Part shown: positions 1-11,259 of the stretch, piece by piece
Layout: every line of letters starts with the position of its first letter
Numbering within the stretch: the stretch's first letter is position 1
From: Lepas anatifera
Taxonomy: Eukaryota; Arthropoda; Thecostraca; Lepadidae
Length of the DNA stretch: 64,000 nt
Assembly (NCBI GenBank): GCA_034440635.1
Contig: JAOTON010000403.1
Location: forward strand, 115,876-179,875
Direction: 5' to 3'
The notes under the pieces: model-generated
Seen by the model: only the letters and a program-made list of their open reading frames with translations
Told to the model about the DNA's origin: nothing
Databases searched by the model: none
Program-made: the position numbers and the translations under genes

Positions 1-2053
1 TAAGTGGGGCGTACAACTTAGTATCATCTGCAAACACTTTGGGAGCAGAGAGGAAGGCATCAGGCAGATCATTAACATACACTACAAACAGCAAAGGGCC
101 AAGCACGGAGCCCTGTGGCACCCCACTCACCACAGGCACCCAGTCAGACTCACAACCATCCACTACAACTCGCTGCTCTCTACCTCGCAAGAAGCTCCCT
201 ATCCAAGCCAGCAACTTACCACCAACACCATACCCTTGGAGTTTACAGAGGAGTCTTTCATGTGGCACAGAATCAAAAGCCTTCTGAAAATCCAGGTAGA
301 CTGCATCTACTGGCTGCCCCGCCTCGATAGCCCTACTCCAATCATCAATAACTTCCAAAAGCTGTGAGTCGCATGAGCGGCGAGGGCGAAAGCCGTGCTG
401 AGCGGCGGAGAGAAGATCATTCTGCAATAGATGCTGCATCAACTGGTCCCGGATTAGCGCCTCTAGCACTCTACAAGGTATGCACGTGATACTAATAGGC
501 CGGTAGTTGCCTGCGTTCTGGCGATCACCCTTCTTAAAAATGGGCACCACCGACCCTCTCTTCCAAGATTTCGGAAGCACTCCCTCATCAAGAGTTTTTC
601 GAAAGAGTGTTGACAGTGGAGCTGCCAGCACATCAGCTGCCTCATACAAAACTCGGGGATGTAGGCCGTCAGGGCCCGGAGAGCTGCTTGATTTGAGCCT
701 ACAGAGCTTTTGGTGGACACCTTCGGTTGTGATGGTAATGTCTACAATACATTCACCAGCATAACGGTTTGTGAAGGTAGGAACAGTGGCAGTGTCCTCA
801 TTAGTGAAAACAGAAGAAAAGAAACTGTTTAGCAAGGTTGCTTTTGTATGAGCACTGCACTGAAGGACCCCTTTCTCATCTTTTAAGTCAGCGACACGAG
901 ATCTAGCTTTAAGTCTGGAGTTAACATGTCGCCAGAATGGTTTGACTGACTGCTTGATGCTGCTTATTATCTTGTGTTCATGCTCCACTAGTAATCTCCT
1001 GGTTAGAGCACGAAGCTGATTTCTGAGCATGGCATATCGGGCATGGTCAAGCATGCGTTGCGTCTCATCCTGTGCATGTCGGTAGATATTCCAGGCATCT
1101 CGTTTCTTTTTCCTTAACCTGATGACCTCGCATGTGGTATAAACACTTTTCTGTTGCTTACGAGGACTACTGGTGGGGATGCATGCAGAGACTGCTCTCT
1201 CCAGAACATTCACAAAGAAGGAGTATGCTTCGCCCACATGCAGAGTCTGCAGTCTAACCCAATCAGTTGATAATAGCATGAGCTTGAGGCTCTCAAAATC
1301 AGCCCGATGGAAGTTAAGTTTATTCGGTTTGATCACTGGTGCTGGAGTGTAGCACATGAAAGTGAAGCCCAACACTAAGTGGTCGCTGTTTCCAAGGCCT
1401 GGCAAGTACTCCATATTTATGACCATGTGGGGTTCATTGCTGATCACCAGATCAAGGATGTTGGAAGACTCTCCAACCCTGTACCTGGTTGGGTGCCGGA
1501 CATGCTGGAACAAAAAGTTTTCCTGCAAAAGTTCAATGAAGCCGTGTGAGATGTGAGAAGGTGAGGCTGTGGACAAGCAAGAGTTCCAGTCTATTTGGGG
1601 TAGATTGAAATCACCAGTGATCAAGATGTGGGTATGATTTCGTGAGCATATATATCTGAACAGGCCACAGAGACTATCAAGGGACTGTGGTGCTGGTGCC
1701 GATGGGCTACGATAAATGCATCCTATCAATACACTGTCTTTATTTTTCAACCTTAGTACCACCCAGACATGTTCTACATAGACAAAACCCTCAACTATGG
1801 ACTCTGAAGCAGCCAGGTCATCCTTTACAAAAATACATACTCCGCGTATGCCCGAGACACCCAAGCCTGACTGTGAGGGATCAAAATTGATATAAGATAC
1901 ATATCCACGGACTGTGAGTAACGCCGGGGGTATGGGAAGAGTCTGTGCCTTAGGAATGATCTCGGTGAGGAGAATTATGTCAGGCTCATTACCCGCTATG
2001 GCTACACATAGCTCATCACGCTTGTTCAAGAACTGGTCTGTGTTGGTATACAT
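1..2053 (-). CDS. ORF2 (endonuclease + reverse transcriptase) of a CR1/L2-type non-LTR retrotransposon, C-terminus off the window
   Basis: A single minus-strand frame is open from the stop at 2090-2092 to the window edge; the first ATG is at 2053. Codon phase was checked at seven motifs and is constant. Order from the start: AP-endonuclease domain beginning VMYTNTDQF, with GDFNLPQIDWNS near residue 147 and the catalytic GNSDHL near residue 223; then reverse transcriptase with SSPGPDGLHP (about 459), YRPISIT, QHGFRPRRSCDSQLL, YLDFQKAFDSVPH, PQGSVLGPLLF (about 646) and the catalytic FADDTKLY (about 674). The protein would nick target DNA and copy the element RNA at the nick. ORF1 lies upstream on the same strand. 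No stop was seen, so this copy may be fairly young. The thumb and 3' end are outside the window. The CR1/L2 class is inferred from the endonuclease-RT order together with a PHD-type ORF1. Confidence 0.9.
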   Translation of the reverse strand, partial: MYTNTDQFLNKRDELCVAIAGNEPDIILLTEIIPKAQTLPIPPALLTVRGYVSYINFDPSQSGLGVSGIRGVCIFVKDDLAASESIVEGFVYVEHVWVVLRLKNKDSVLIGCIYRSPSAPAPQSLDSLCGLFRYICSRNHTHILITGDFNLPQIDWNSCLSTASPSHISHGFIELLQENFLFQHVRHPTRYRVGESSNILDLVISNEPHMVINMEYLPGLGNSDHLVLGFTFMCYTPAPVIKPNKLNFHRADFESLKLMLLSTDWVRLQTLHVGEAYSFFVNVLERAVSACIPTSSPRKQQKSVYTTCEVIRLRKKKRDAWNIYRHAQDETQRMLDHARYAMLRNQLRALTRRLLVEHEHKIISSIKQSVKPFWRHVNSRLKARSRVADLKDEKGVLQCSAHTKATLLNSFFSSVFTNEDTATVPTFTNRYAGECIVDITITTEGVHQKLCRLKSSSSPGPDGLHPRVLYEAADVLAAPLSTLFRKTLDEGVLPKSWKRGSVVPIFKKGDRQNAGNYRPISITCIPCRVLEALIRDQLMQHLLQNDLLSAAQHGFRPRRSCDSQLLEVIDDWSRAIEAGQPVDAVYLDFQKAFDSVPHERLLCKLQGYGVGGKLLAWIGSFLRGREQRVVVDGCESDWVPVVSGVPQGSVLGPLLFVVYVNDLPDAFLSAPKVFADDTKLYAPL

Positions 2054-2369
2054 GACCTTCAACCCACTGTTTCGTCTGGCCCTGCTTAGTCAGTATGCTT
2101 GTTCTGGTGCAGTTTCACCCAGCTCCGCAGAGGAAGGTGGATCCTGTATAGCCCTGGGTCTTTCCTGCCTATTCGTGACCTTGTCCTGGGCGGTGACTGG
2201 ATGCTCCTTTCTCTCAGATGGAATGGTTTCACCAGCAGTGTGGGGTTCCTTGTTTTGGCCAGCAGGTTCACCTCCGTCATGTCGAGCCACCTCCTCTACC
2301 AGACCGTTTCCTACTCTATGAGCCGCAGGCCCATTAGGTTTCTTGGCTAGGACTGGTTTGACTTCACCC

Positions 2370-3955
2370 TTATTGTTGACTTTGGATGGTGGGGGGGATT
2401 CTTGCTGTTTCCAGCTGGGTGATCTTCCCTCTTTTGATGGTGAGGTTAACCTCTCCAGCCTGTCTGCGCCTCCAAAGCTCCTCCCTCAACTTTCTTTGCT
2501 CCTGCCTCTCCTTGTAGGTCAGATCAGGAGTCACAAAGACTCGCTTCCACTTTTCTGTGGTCCTTAACTGGGAGGCCCATCTCAGAATGTCATGTTTGGA
2601 CTCCTCATTATCAAGTGTCACAATAAGGAGTCTGTTCTTATTGGACACTTGTTTGCCAGCCCTGAAGGATTTTGTGGCCTTGACGTTCAGGCTCATTGAG
2701 TCCCTGATCATGGACTCAAAGAGTGTCATGTCAGCTTTGGATTTCTCTAAGGTGGAACCCCCATCCTGCTCAGGCAAGTTATGAACAACCAGGTTGTGAG
2801 AGCGTCTGTTTCTGTCCAAGAAGCTGTCAAACACTTTAGACAGAGTCTGTGCATCATTCCTTGGCACAGCATGTTCTGTGCTACCCCCTCTGAGCTGGTC
2901 ATCTAGCTTCTCTTTCACCTCAGCGACCATCATGTCACAGCTAGTTTTGACTGCCTCAGAATATAATTTCTTTTGGTTGTTGCCCTCACAGATAGCTCGT
3001 TTGACCATGCTGGCTTGGTCAAGAGCCTGGCGCTCCTGTTCTCTCATGGAGCGAGCCACAAGGACAGTGTGCTCACGGAGTGCATGGTCAAGTTGGTTGA
3101 TCTTATCCCACATGGAATCCTTCATTTTGACCACTTTTCTCTCAAAGTCAGCAAGGCTCTCAGCATTGAGTCCAGTGGAGTTTCTGGTGATGTCATCTGA
3201 GACCTGAATAGCCATGTCCCTGCCCCCCTGGGTGAGTGAAGCATGAGAACTTGTGGTTTGGACTGCCACATTAGAGCAGGTGGGTGTAGCATTTCCTCCC
3301 TTGGTAGATGTTGACTTGCACCCAGAGCAGATGAAAGCAATTACCTCATGTCTTTTCAATGCATTGTAGGCAGGCTTGCTCACAGACTGACACAGTGTAT
3401 GGAACCAGCGCCCACAAATGTCACACTCCACTCCCATCTGGCCATTCTTTACTAGGAGGCCACATGTCTTCTTGCCAGGGCCCCCCTGCACAAGCATAGG
3501 TCCTCACCATCTCCACTATCTGATTGTGTAATGGTTGGAGAATTGAGGGACATGTCAGGATCCAAAGGCAGTGATTGTATGGCTGCTGCTACAACACCCG
3601 TGGGGGTGATACAAGCATTGCTGCCTTCTCCACCGTCACCCCTAGCTGGGTAAACTTCTTTTCCCTGGTCTCTCAAGTTCAGATGCAGGCCCATTACATT
3701 GCGTCCCCACGGCCCATCTTTTGTCTTGATTTGAGCACCAAGAACCCCATTGCTGCAGCTTTCATCAGGGCTTGGGATCAGAAGTTGGTCCTCTATACCA
3801 TCAGCACTAGTAACATCACTACCACTGTGACCTTCAACAGCCCCTTCCATAGTTTGAGATGGTTTATGCTTGTCTATGGGCAACAGTGTTGCATTTCGCG
3901 ACCTAGAAGGTGGCTCGTTCTTCCTTGGCAGCAAAGGGGAACGCTGTAAGGGCAT
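2370..3955 (-). pseudogene. ORF1 of the same CR1/L2-type element: PHD-type zinc finger plus RRM-like domain, one frameshift
   Basis: Two overlapping minus-strand frames cover this ORF. The upstream frame (3955-3452) is low-complexity and ends near DSGDGEDLCLC. The downstream frame (3497-2370, 375 aa) holds the rest of a PHD-like finger (VECDICGRWFHTLC, then FICSGCKS), a long helical region rich in K/E/Q, and a C-terminal RRM-like domain with LVVHNLPE, KSFRAGK, NKNRLLIVTL and PDLTYKERQEQRKLREEL. That domain is typical of non-LTR ORF1 RNA-binding proteins. The two frames meet at a run of six G near 3,482-3,487, so a one-base slip splits the zinc finger. It may be a mutation, a homopolymer sequencing error or, less likely, recoding. 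ORF1 should bind element RNA. A further 200-nt open stretch (2290-2090) leads into ORF2. Confidence 0.75.
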
Positions 3956-4359
3956 GTTTTTGTGTTGTGTGTTTTTTGTGCTTTTTTTGTTGTTATTGTG
4001 ATTTTTACCCTATATGAGATTATGAACAGCGATTTTTTTCCCTATCTAATATGACTTATGAACGTCAGCAAGCTAACGATGTTGTTCGTCGAGAGACGAG
4101 AACACGTCCATTTGGTCGGAAAGGGCGCGCAATCTCTGGTAAAGGGATAAACCTGACTACTCACAGTGAGGGCTCCAAAAGCAGTGGCAAGCAATGCTTA
4201 GTTACCTATTGCTGGCTTGAAGCATGGCGGTGACCTGTTCGGACAATCTAATACCACTCGGAGTAATAAATAACACTAGTGCTGAAGGTGGCTCTGTGGG
4301 CGCTGTAGGCCAAAATGGCGCAACAAATTATCAATGTATGGTGATTTTTTTTTGGGTAG

Positions 4360-5190
4360 CAATTTGTGGATTTATTGCAAAATGATGGCCCTAGGCGTCA
4401 AGTGTAGTGTTCTCCACCTCGGGCGTGTTAACCAACACCTGGTTTACAGCATGGAGGGTCGAGATCTTGCTGCATCGGCCATTGAAAAGGATTTGGGTGT
4501 GTTTGTGGATGAGGATCTCAAGTTTAGACGGCATGCAGCCGCTGCTGTCTCTAAGGCCAGCCAAATCCTAGGTGCCATCAAGAGGTCCTTCGTCCACATC
4601 GATCAGCATGTTCTTCCACTTCTTTACAAGGCCCTTGTCGTCCACACCTGGAGTACGCCAATATCGTGTGGGGACCCTTCAATAAGTCAGACCAGCTCCT
4701 GGTGGGCGAGTCCAACGCCGCGCAACTAGACTTGTGCCCTCCTGCGTTCTCTTGACTATGAGCAGAGACTCCGCAGTCTGAAGCTACCATCCTCTGGTAC
4801 AGACGCAAGAGAGGTGACATGGTCTTCATGTACAAGCTCATGCAGGGCCACCTGGGGGTATCAAGGGATGAGTTCTTCCTAGATCCACCAGTAGGCACCA
4901 CCCGTGGCCACAGGTTCAAGGTGGGAAGCCTCGTGCCATCTCAAGAACCAGGAGGAACCACTTTGGGTTCGCACTGTCTCGGATTGGAACAGCCTTCCAG
5001 CATGGGTAGTGGAGTCTACATCAACTAACTCCTTCAAGAATAACATAGACAAGTACTGGTCAGGGTATATATATTGTGCACCGACTTAGTTTTCCGCTAC
5101 ACATCATGACACGAGCTCGATGAGTGGGGCAAGACAGGCACCTCGTGCCTTATAAGTCCCCATCATCTAAGGTATCTAAGGTAATAATGA
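4360..5190 (+). mobile_element. 5'-truncated 3' end of a CR1/L2-type element, plus strand
   Basis: The plus strand encodes the RT thumb and C-terminal region that normally follow the FADD palm: KCSVLHLGRVNQH, EKDLGVFVDEDLKFRRH, ILGAIKRSFVHID, then, after a shift near 4,650, LEYANIVWGPFN, and further on RGDMVFMYKLMQG and DWNSLPAWVV. At least two frameshifts (about 4,650 and 4,730-4,820) make it a pseudogene. The 3' end has short tandem TCTAAGGTA-like repeats (about 5,165-5,185), as expected of CR1-like tails. It is head to head with the minus-strand copy and may belong to the same family, since it covers the part that copy lacks here. Confidence 0.8.
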
Positions 5191-5199
5191 TAAGTAAAT

Positions 5200-6360
5200 G
5201 TGGAATAATGTGGACGGCAACTGGTGTGAAGTGTGTGTCAGTGGCGTGGATATTGCGTAATAGATTGGCAACAACCCTATGAAAACAGGGTCGCCAACAC
5301 TAAATCAAATATGTTAGGAGTTAATGATGCGTGTTGTAGTCTTGATTTGATGTCTTCTCCCAGACAGATCTTGGTTTTGTCCTGTAGAATTTAGTTTAAT
5401 TTTGTAATTTCTTTCTCACCCCACCCACTTTTTTTGTTATTTGCATATATCACAACTCCAGTGAGATTAATCGCTGTTCGACAATGTATATGCCAGGCTG
5501 CAGGCTTGCCTGCAACCAAGCCCTTCTACATGTGACTGCCCTCCAAGCTGATTATGACCTACTCTCCCTGCAGTCCCATTTTAGGCCTTTCATGTCTTGT
5601 GTGTCCTTGTCCATACGATGTGTTTGTGTTCCAATGTGTCAGTGTAAGTGTGTTTGTGTGTTAAATACATTTACATACTCACCCTTGATAATACACAGCT
5701 TCGGTTAGGCAGAATTTTACCAGTCCCACAGAGTCGGGTCTCAGATACTCAAGATTTTAATAACGCCTTCCATGCTGGAGGAAAATGCCCGAACTTTCTC
5801 AAACCAGGGGATGATGCAGCACACGTCAAAATGGAACAGGGAATATTGAAGCAGAACCAATAGAACGTGTCTGAATCACATATTACTTTTATTATCTTTT
5901 TCAACTCCAATCTTTATCTTCTCTCCCTTTCTTCTCCTTCTCCTCCTGTTGACAACAACGAGAACATACACCGGTGGAGCGGCGGTGGCGCGGCGTTCAC
6001 TTCTTTGTTTTCGGTCTCAACAAGGGACACGCTACTACACTGCCGACTCCAACTGCCAAACTCAAAATCTGAATTATTGCAGTAACTGTTTAGCTTTTCA
6101 GTATGACAATAGATTACTACCTTTTCTACAAATTTGTATCTTTTGGTGAGGTTTCATTCACTAGAAACTGTTTTATTAGACTCTTTGTTACCCGAAAGTA
6201 GGGTCGGTTACTGCCAGAACAACATACCTACCGAGTTATATCACCTTACTGTGGGGATATAACGACGCACTATATCCCCGTCTATGAGGTGAAATAGGGC
6301 CTTATATCCCCATATAGCAATGATATAAGGCTCTAAAAAGGGGCCAATCAAAAGCCGAGG
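5200..6360. other. Intergenic, no gene recognised
   Basis: No coding region or known repeat is recognised. A pyrimidine-rich tract lies at about 5,880-5,945. A small hairpin pairs GGGGATATA (6253-6261) with TATATCCCC (6271-6279) around a 9-nt loop, and TATATCCCC recurs nearby. Confidence 0.5.
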
Positions 6361-7146
6361 GGTGTTCATTGTGCATGTTTACGGGTTTACGTAAACCGAA
6401 AACAGTGTTGACGAACTGACTCACCAATCAGATTGAAGCGTGCTGTGACGTCATACTGATTCCTCGACGTCATCCAAGTTTTCGTAAACAGTTTACGCTG
6501 TTGATGCTCAATCGCATAAACTTCGTCCGTAAACTCCGTAAACATCTTTTTGTTACGAAAACGGCGCCGTGACTAACCTTGGAGCTGTCCGACGCTAAAG
6601 TTGGATGATCGACTTCGGGCAAGGCAATGGAGACACTGCCTTCGGGGCTACTTTTCTTTGTTCTATGTTGGTAAAATAGAATTGGTACGTCTCGAAACTA
6701 ACGCATCTTTTTTCAGTGTGGTTGAATAGTGTTGGAATCTTATATAGGTAGGTAAGTCTGAACACGATGATGTATTACGTAAATTTATGTTCGCATTGCA
6801 AGGCAATAGTTTTTTTCCTTAAAGCATAATTTATTGAGACAGCCCATTTCACTTTAATGACCTTTTCCCACTTGTACCTATGTTCTTGTATCACTTTTGT
6901 ATCATATTTATGTCTGCATTTTAACAATTGGACTTTTTCGTGCATAATTAACAAAAATAACATAACATCAACGATCGGCATCTCAAATCTCTTCTACAAG
7001 TCTCAGCTGCGCCAAAATTGCAGAGGTTTATAAAAACTTTTGGTTTTTGATCGGTAAACCAAAGGTGACGTCATGCTTGTATGACGTCATACAATATGCC
7101 CTCAGGGCTGTTTACGAAAACCGCGTAAACATGCACAATGAACACC
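6361..7146. mobile_element. TIR element (MITE-like, ~786 bp) with CRE palindromes
   Basis: The ends are inverted repeats: GGTGTTCATTGTGCATGTTT starts at 6361 and its reverse complement ends at 7146, with 23 perfect terminal bases. GTTTACG/CGTAAAC words are repeated inside both ends. Three perfect TGACGTCA palindromes (6446, 7066, 7082) and a CGACGTCA (6465) lie inside. No transposase ORF is present. I could not define a target-site duplication, so the superfamily is unknown. Confidence 0.75.
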
Positions 7147-7747
7147 GCTCCGTTTAGCAGACTCGTGGTTTTGTTTCGAAACATTTTGTGGTAAAGCTAG
7201 TAGCAGAATTGTTGACAGTAAGCCAATGAAAGATAAAAATAATACCCTGCGTAATCTCTATTAGTGCAGATGGCGCTTCAGTCTTCTTTCGCGCCCTGTT
7301 TGCATATATTCTTCAAAATAAACAAATTGATCAACCTGTGTCGATTGAAAATGTCGGGAGGAGGGTGGTGAGTGACAATAATTGAAATATTGGAGCAACT
7401 TTGGTGGAAAAAGACCAGTAACAGTTACTCAAACATTTAAAGCATGAAAAAGAAATACCTGGAATGGAGACTTCAATAGGTACAAACCCTCCCCGCTTTT
7501 GGGTGTCATTCTAAAACATTAAAAAATCCTTCGCTAAGTAAAGCTCGGTAAGGACTAATGTGAAGTCTATGGGAGATGTGCTGGCCAATGACTTTAATGC
7601 CTCATAACTTATAAACTGTCGCTTGCACAGAAAAGCAACCATGCATTTCAGGAAAGCCTTATCTGTGTTGCGTCCGCTAAAACACATTTTAGGCATTAAA
7701 TATCTAAAATATCAGCAAAGTGCAAGACAAATAAGAATTTTGGGTGC
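7147..7747. other. Intergenic, nothing recognised
   Basis: No gene or repeat boundary is seen here. Confidence 0.4.
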
Positions 7748-8180
7748 GTTCTTTGAAATATTCCAGCCTGGAATTCTGGGAACAGTGACATCACAGCTGT
7801 TCTCTTAAACTTTTCCCTGGATTCCACATCGAATATTCCCGTCATGCCGTGCGGAACGGTGGGAAAAGAAAAAGCAGTCCCGCTCAAGATGGCGGCGCCC
7901 ATGGATGAATTTTGTGACAGTAAGTTTGTGGACTTTGAATATTTATCTGCTTGTAAGGTACATTATATGTTTTGCAGGATAATCTGAACCTAATAATAAC
8001 ACCTAAATGAAAGTAAATTAAAGATTTGGGTGTGCACAAGTCAAAATAAATAATGAGACTGTCACACCTTGCCATTTACTCTGCATTCCAGCCTTGTTAA
8101 AGAACGTTCCACTGCTGGAATCCGGGGAATATCACGATGTCACAACCCCTGGAATTCCACCTCAGAATAATTCAAGGAAC
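7748..8180. mobile_element. Short TIR element, ~433 bp
   Basis: The left end GTTCTTTGAAATATTC and the reverse complement of the right end, GTTCCTTGAATTATTC, match at 14 of 16 positions. Further in, TGGAATTC and GTGACATC recur at similar distances from both ends. It is non-coding. No clear target duplication was found, so classification is open. Confidence 0.5.
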
Positions 8181-8239
8181 ACAGCGTTTATACTGCATCT
8201 CAACTTGTATTATTACATGTTTAAAGAGTGTGTAATTCA

Positions 8240-8420
8240 GCACCACAGTAGCGCAGTGGGTTAAGCGTTCACCTAGCGAGTGAAAGGTCTGGGATCAGAT
8301 CCCGCATGGTGCACTTTACATCTTCATAATGGTAATTTTGTTGCTCAATAGCACAGTTAGCAGAATGCTTATCTAGCGATCCTAGTGTTCCAGGTTTGAA
8401 TCACGGCTCACACACATTCT
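8240..8420 (+). mobile_element. Dimeric tRNA-derived SINE
   Basis: The first monomer (about 8,247-8,320) folds like a tRNA. It has an A-box TAGCGCAGTGG and a 5-bp anticodon stem TTCAC/GTGAA around loop CTAGCGA. The T-arm region is CTGGG...CCCGC, and the GCACCA/TGGTGC acceptor ends pair. The T-loop (ATCAGAT) is not that of a functional tRNA. A second, more decayed monomer follows at about 8,340-8,412 with A-box-like TAGCACAGTTAGC and B-box GGTTTGAATCACGG, and it shares CTAGCGA. Two tandem Pol III promoters indicate a dimeric SINE rather than a tRNA gene. Confidence 0.65.
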
Positions 8421-8696
8421 GTTTTTCTATTTTATGGTTATTATGCCATTATTTAGGTTTATATTGGATAAATAATACCTCAGTAGTGGCTGTTCACTCT
8501 CGGTTGAAGTAAGACATGCTCTAAAGCCTGTTTTTTTGTTGAATATTTTACTGTTATCTATATTTTAATGTTTTTGTTTATTTACCCCATTCTTTTTAAT
8601 GAGCCCCACAAAAGCATCCCAGAAATTAAGGAGGCTTCCGTTCCAGGTTTCTTTATTTCATGATTAAAAATCAGGGAGTACTTGTACAGGGAGTGT

Positions 8697-9699
8697 TGTG
8701 AATGACTGGACTGACTCTCTGACCAATAATGACTATATATCTCTCTCTGAATGACTCTCTCTCTCCCTGTCTGAATGACTGTCTGATAATCATTCTATAT
8801 GTCTGAATGATTATCTCTGTCTGAATGACTGTCTGTCTGAATGACTCTCTCTGTCTGAATGACTGTCTGTCTGAATGACTCTATCTGTCTGAATGACTTT
8901 ATGTCTGAATGACTCTCTCTCTGTCTTAATGACTATCTGCCTGAATGACTCTATGTCTGAATGACTCTCTGTCTGAATGACTCTATGTATATGAATGACT
9001 CTGTCTGAATGACTCCCTATGTCTCAATGACTCCCTATGTCTAAATGACTCCCTATGTCTGAATGACTCCCTGTCTAAATGACTCCGTATGTCTGAATGA
9101 ATCCCTATGTCTGAATGACTCCCTATGTCTTAATGACACCATATGTCTGAATGACTCCCTATGTCTGAATGACTGCCTATGTCTGAATGATTCTATATGT
9201 CTGAGTGACTCTATCTGTCTGAATGACTCTGTGTGTCTGAATGAATATGTCTGAATGACTCTCTGTATGAATGACTCTCACTGTCTGGATGACTATCTCT
9301 GTCTGAATGACTCTCTTTGTCTGAATGACTATCTGTCTGAATGACCCTCTCTGTGTCTGAATGACTCCTTTGTATGAATTACTCTTTCTCTCTCTGTCTG
9401 AATGACTCTATCTGTCTGAGTGACTCTCTATCTGTCTGAGTGACTCTGTATCTGTCTGAATGACTGTCTATCTGTCTGAATGACTATATGTCTGAATGAC
9501 TCTCTATCTGTATGAATGACTATCTGTATGAATGACTCTCTATAAGTCTGAATGACTCTCTATAAGTCTGAATGACTCTCTATCTGTCTGAATGACTATC
9601 TGTCTGAATGACTCTCTATATGTCTGAATGACTCTCTATCTGTCTGAATGACTCTCTATCTGTCTGAATGACTCTATGTCTGTCTGAATGACTCTATAT
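8697..9699 (+). repeat. Minisatellite, CTGAATGACTCTCTGT-type unit
   Basis: About 1 kb of degenerate tandem units of roughly 14-20 bp built on GTCTGAATGACTC. An 18-bp version (9,000-9,250) gives an artefactual reading frame of CLNDS repeats. The array stops abruptly at the outer end of the left inverted-repeat arm. The same motif returns in reverse orientation at the right end of the window. Confidence 0.9.
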
Positions 9700-9968
9700 A
9701 TCTTCCCGACAGGGCAGCAGATGGTGTTGCACCCTTGGCACTCTCGGGAAGGGCTCCAGCCGAGACAAGGTAGGAACTGCCTTGAACAGGACCAGTGTCC
9801 CGCTCGCAGCTGTTGGACGTCGACCGATGCCAGCCAGTTGCCAGCCGGCAGAGGTCCCCTCAGGGGACCGATATTCACTTGCCGGACTCGTCCGGCAAGT
9901 AAAGATTGGAGCAACGAGGAATGATGCGCCCGGGGCCCCAGTGAGCCCTGGAGGGCACGTCGTTGCAT
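9700..9968 (-). pseudogene. C-terminal tail of a non-LTR ORF2, truncated (left arm)
   Basis: The minus strand encodes HHSSLLQSLLAGRVRQVNIG and QQLRAGHWSCSRQFLPCLGW. This resembles the region after RNase H in I/R1-like ORF2 proteins, where an LRTGH-type motif precedes a terminal zinc knuckle. The knuckle itself is lost here because the arm ends at 9700 against the minisatellite. The intact equivalent is at the right arm. Confidence 0.55.
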
Positions 9969-10850
9969 AACCGCGGACTTATCATTTCTGACCCTTCGGC
10001 GGCCGCCGCCTCTTCCGACTTCGGTCGGTTAGAGTCAGCATCTATCGGCGGTGGCTCTGGTGATGAGGCCCGCGGTGATACTCATGGCTGCCTTACGGGC
10101 CCTTTGTTACCTGGTCGGTAACCGTATTGGATCGGGTCAGCTCTGTCCTGCACCTGCCAGTATGTAGCTCCTGTATGTTTTTTGTTCTATTATTTTGTTG
10201 ATTATTGTTAGTTCCTGTCACCTTTTTTGTGCCTTAGCTGTCGCCCTCACAGTAATTTGCCTTCTTTGGCATTTTATGGGTGTAAGACGCCCACTCGAGG
10301 CCTATCTCGAGCCCCGGCGACGAGGTTGACGGGATCCTGGGGTGTTTAGGTCCCCCTCGGGTGGGTCAGTCCCGAGGGTTCCAACACGCTCCCTTTGGCC
10401 CAGATATCTCGATTTAACCGGGGGTAAGCCGTCCGTAGGCTGCCGCGGACGGCCTAGCTACTCGGCAGTGTCTACGGGCGCTGTCGCTTGGTCCAGCTGG
10501 GCAGGGGGATTATGTTTCGGGCGTGCGGCGCGGTGCCCTTCGCGGTGGGGACTGTGATAGTTCTTGCCGGGCTCGACGTGGGCCGGGGTTTCGGAAATCG
10601 TCGATTTGCGAGACTTCGGCCTGTTGCGCGCGCCTGGTGGACCGCAGTCTCCGCTGGGTGAGGGCTGCTGCGTTTTGCTTCGTCCCGACTCATGGCCCTG
10701 TTGGCCCACTGCACAGTGATGCAGGAGGCCTGAAAAACGGGACGAAACTCATAGCTCAATAAATAATAATGAAAGAACAATGATTTTGGGTGCAATTTGA
10801 AGCTCTTCATCAGGCGGCTCAAACAAGCACACCAAATTTCGTTTTTCCTC
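9969..10850. other. GC-rich retroelement-flank sequence (left arm; mirror 60,070-60,950)
   Basis: GC-rich DNA next to the ORF2 tail. Several long frames overlap without a domain I recognise. It may be untranslated or decayed sequence of the non-LTR element. Confidence 0.35.
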
Positions 10851-11259
10851 TTAACCCTCATTTTTGCCTGGGGGTTGATTCTACCCCCTCTTAATTTTTC
10901 GCGATGGGAGAAAATCTGCTCGCTTTAGCGCAATGCCGCGTGGCAAGTGCGAACCAACATTAATTTGATACATCTTGACGAAATTTCAATCCAAGGTCAG
11001 GTCACGTCACCGAGTTATGATGTCATTTCTAAATCGATGTAAAGCAATGTAGGTTCTCAAAACAAGGTTGGCAAAAGCCGGGAATACCTCAGCTTCTAGA
11101 GGAGTTAGATCGAGTTTCTATACACTATTCGAAAGCTCTTGTAAAGAAAAATATAGGGCGGACATCCATTTTGAGGTCAGGTCCATAACGAAGGCACCAG
11201 AGCACCCCTTGGGACCCATTGGGTGCGCTACTTTATGCGGAGGCTATCTGGGTTTTTAA
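10851..11259. mobile_element. TTAACCC-ended hairpin element, probably partial (left arm)
   Basis: TTAA (10851-10854) is followed by CCCTCATTTTTGCCT and then a G5/C5-clamped near-palindrome, GGGGGTTGATTCTACCCCC (10870-10888). Downstream there are AGGTCAGGTCA and AGGTCAGG motifs. The plan matches the complete element at 27,800-28,829. A TTAA preceded by GGGTTT lies at 11256-11259 and could be the other end, but the match is weak. Confidence 0.45.

Larger units (their letters stand above)
1..4030 (-). mobile_element. CR1/L2-type non-LTR retrotransposon, minus strand, 5' part
   Basis: ORF1 and ORF2 are in tandem on the minus strand with a short spacer. The 5' end lies somewhere upstream of the 3955 ATG; I cannot fix it, and 4,030 is a rough limit. 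The element extends left beyond the window, so its 3' repeat cannot be seen. Confidence 0.85.

Noticed and set aside
8247..8320. Functional tRNA gene
   Set aside because: The anticodon arm is good but the T-loop is non-canonical, and a second degenerate unit follows. A SINE fits better.
9063..9254. CLNDS-repeat frame
   Set aside because: An 18-bp minisatellite period gives a repeated peptide by chance. Neighbouring units change length and break it.
8697..9699. CRISPR-like array
   Set aside because: Units are contiguous and degenerate without unique spacers, and the DNA is eukaryotic.
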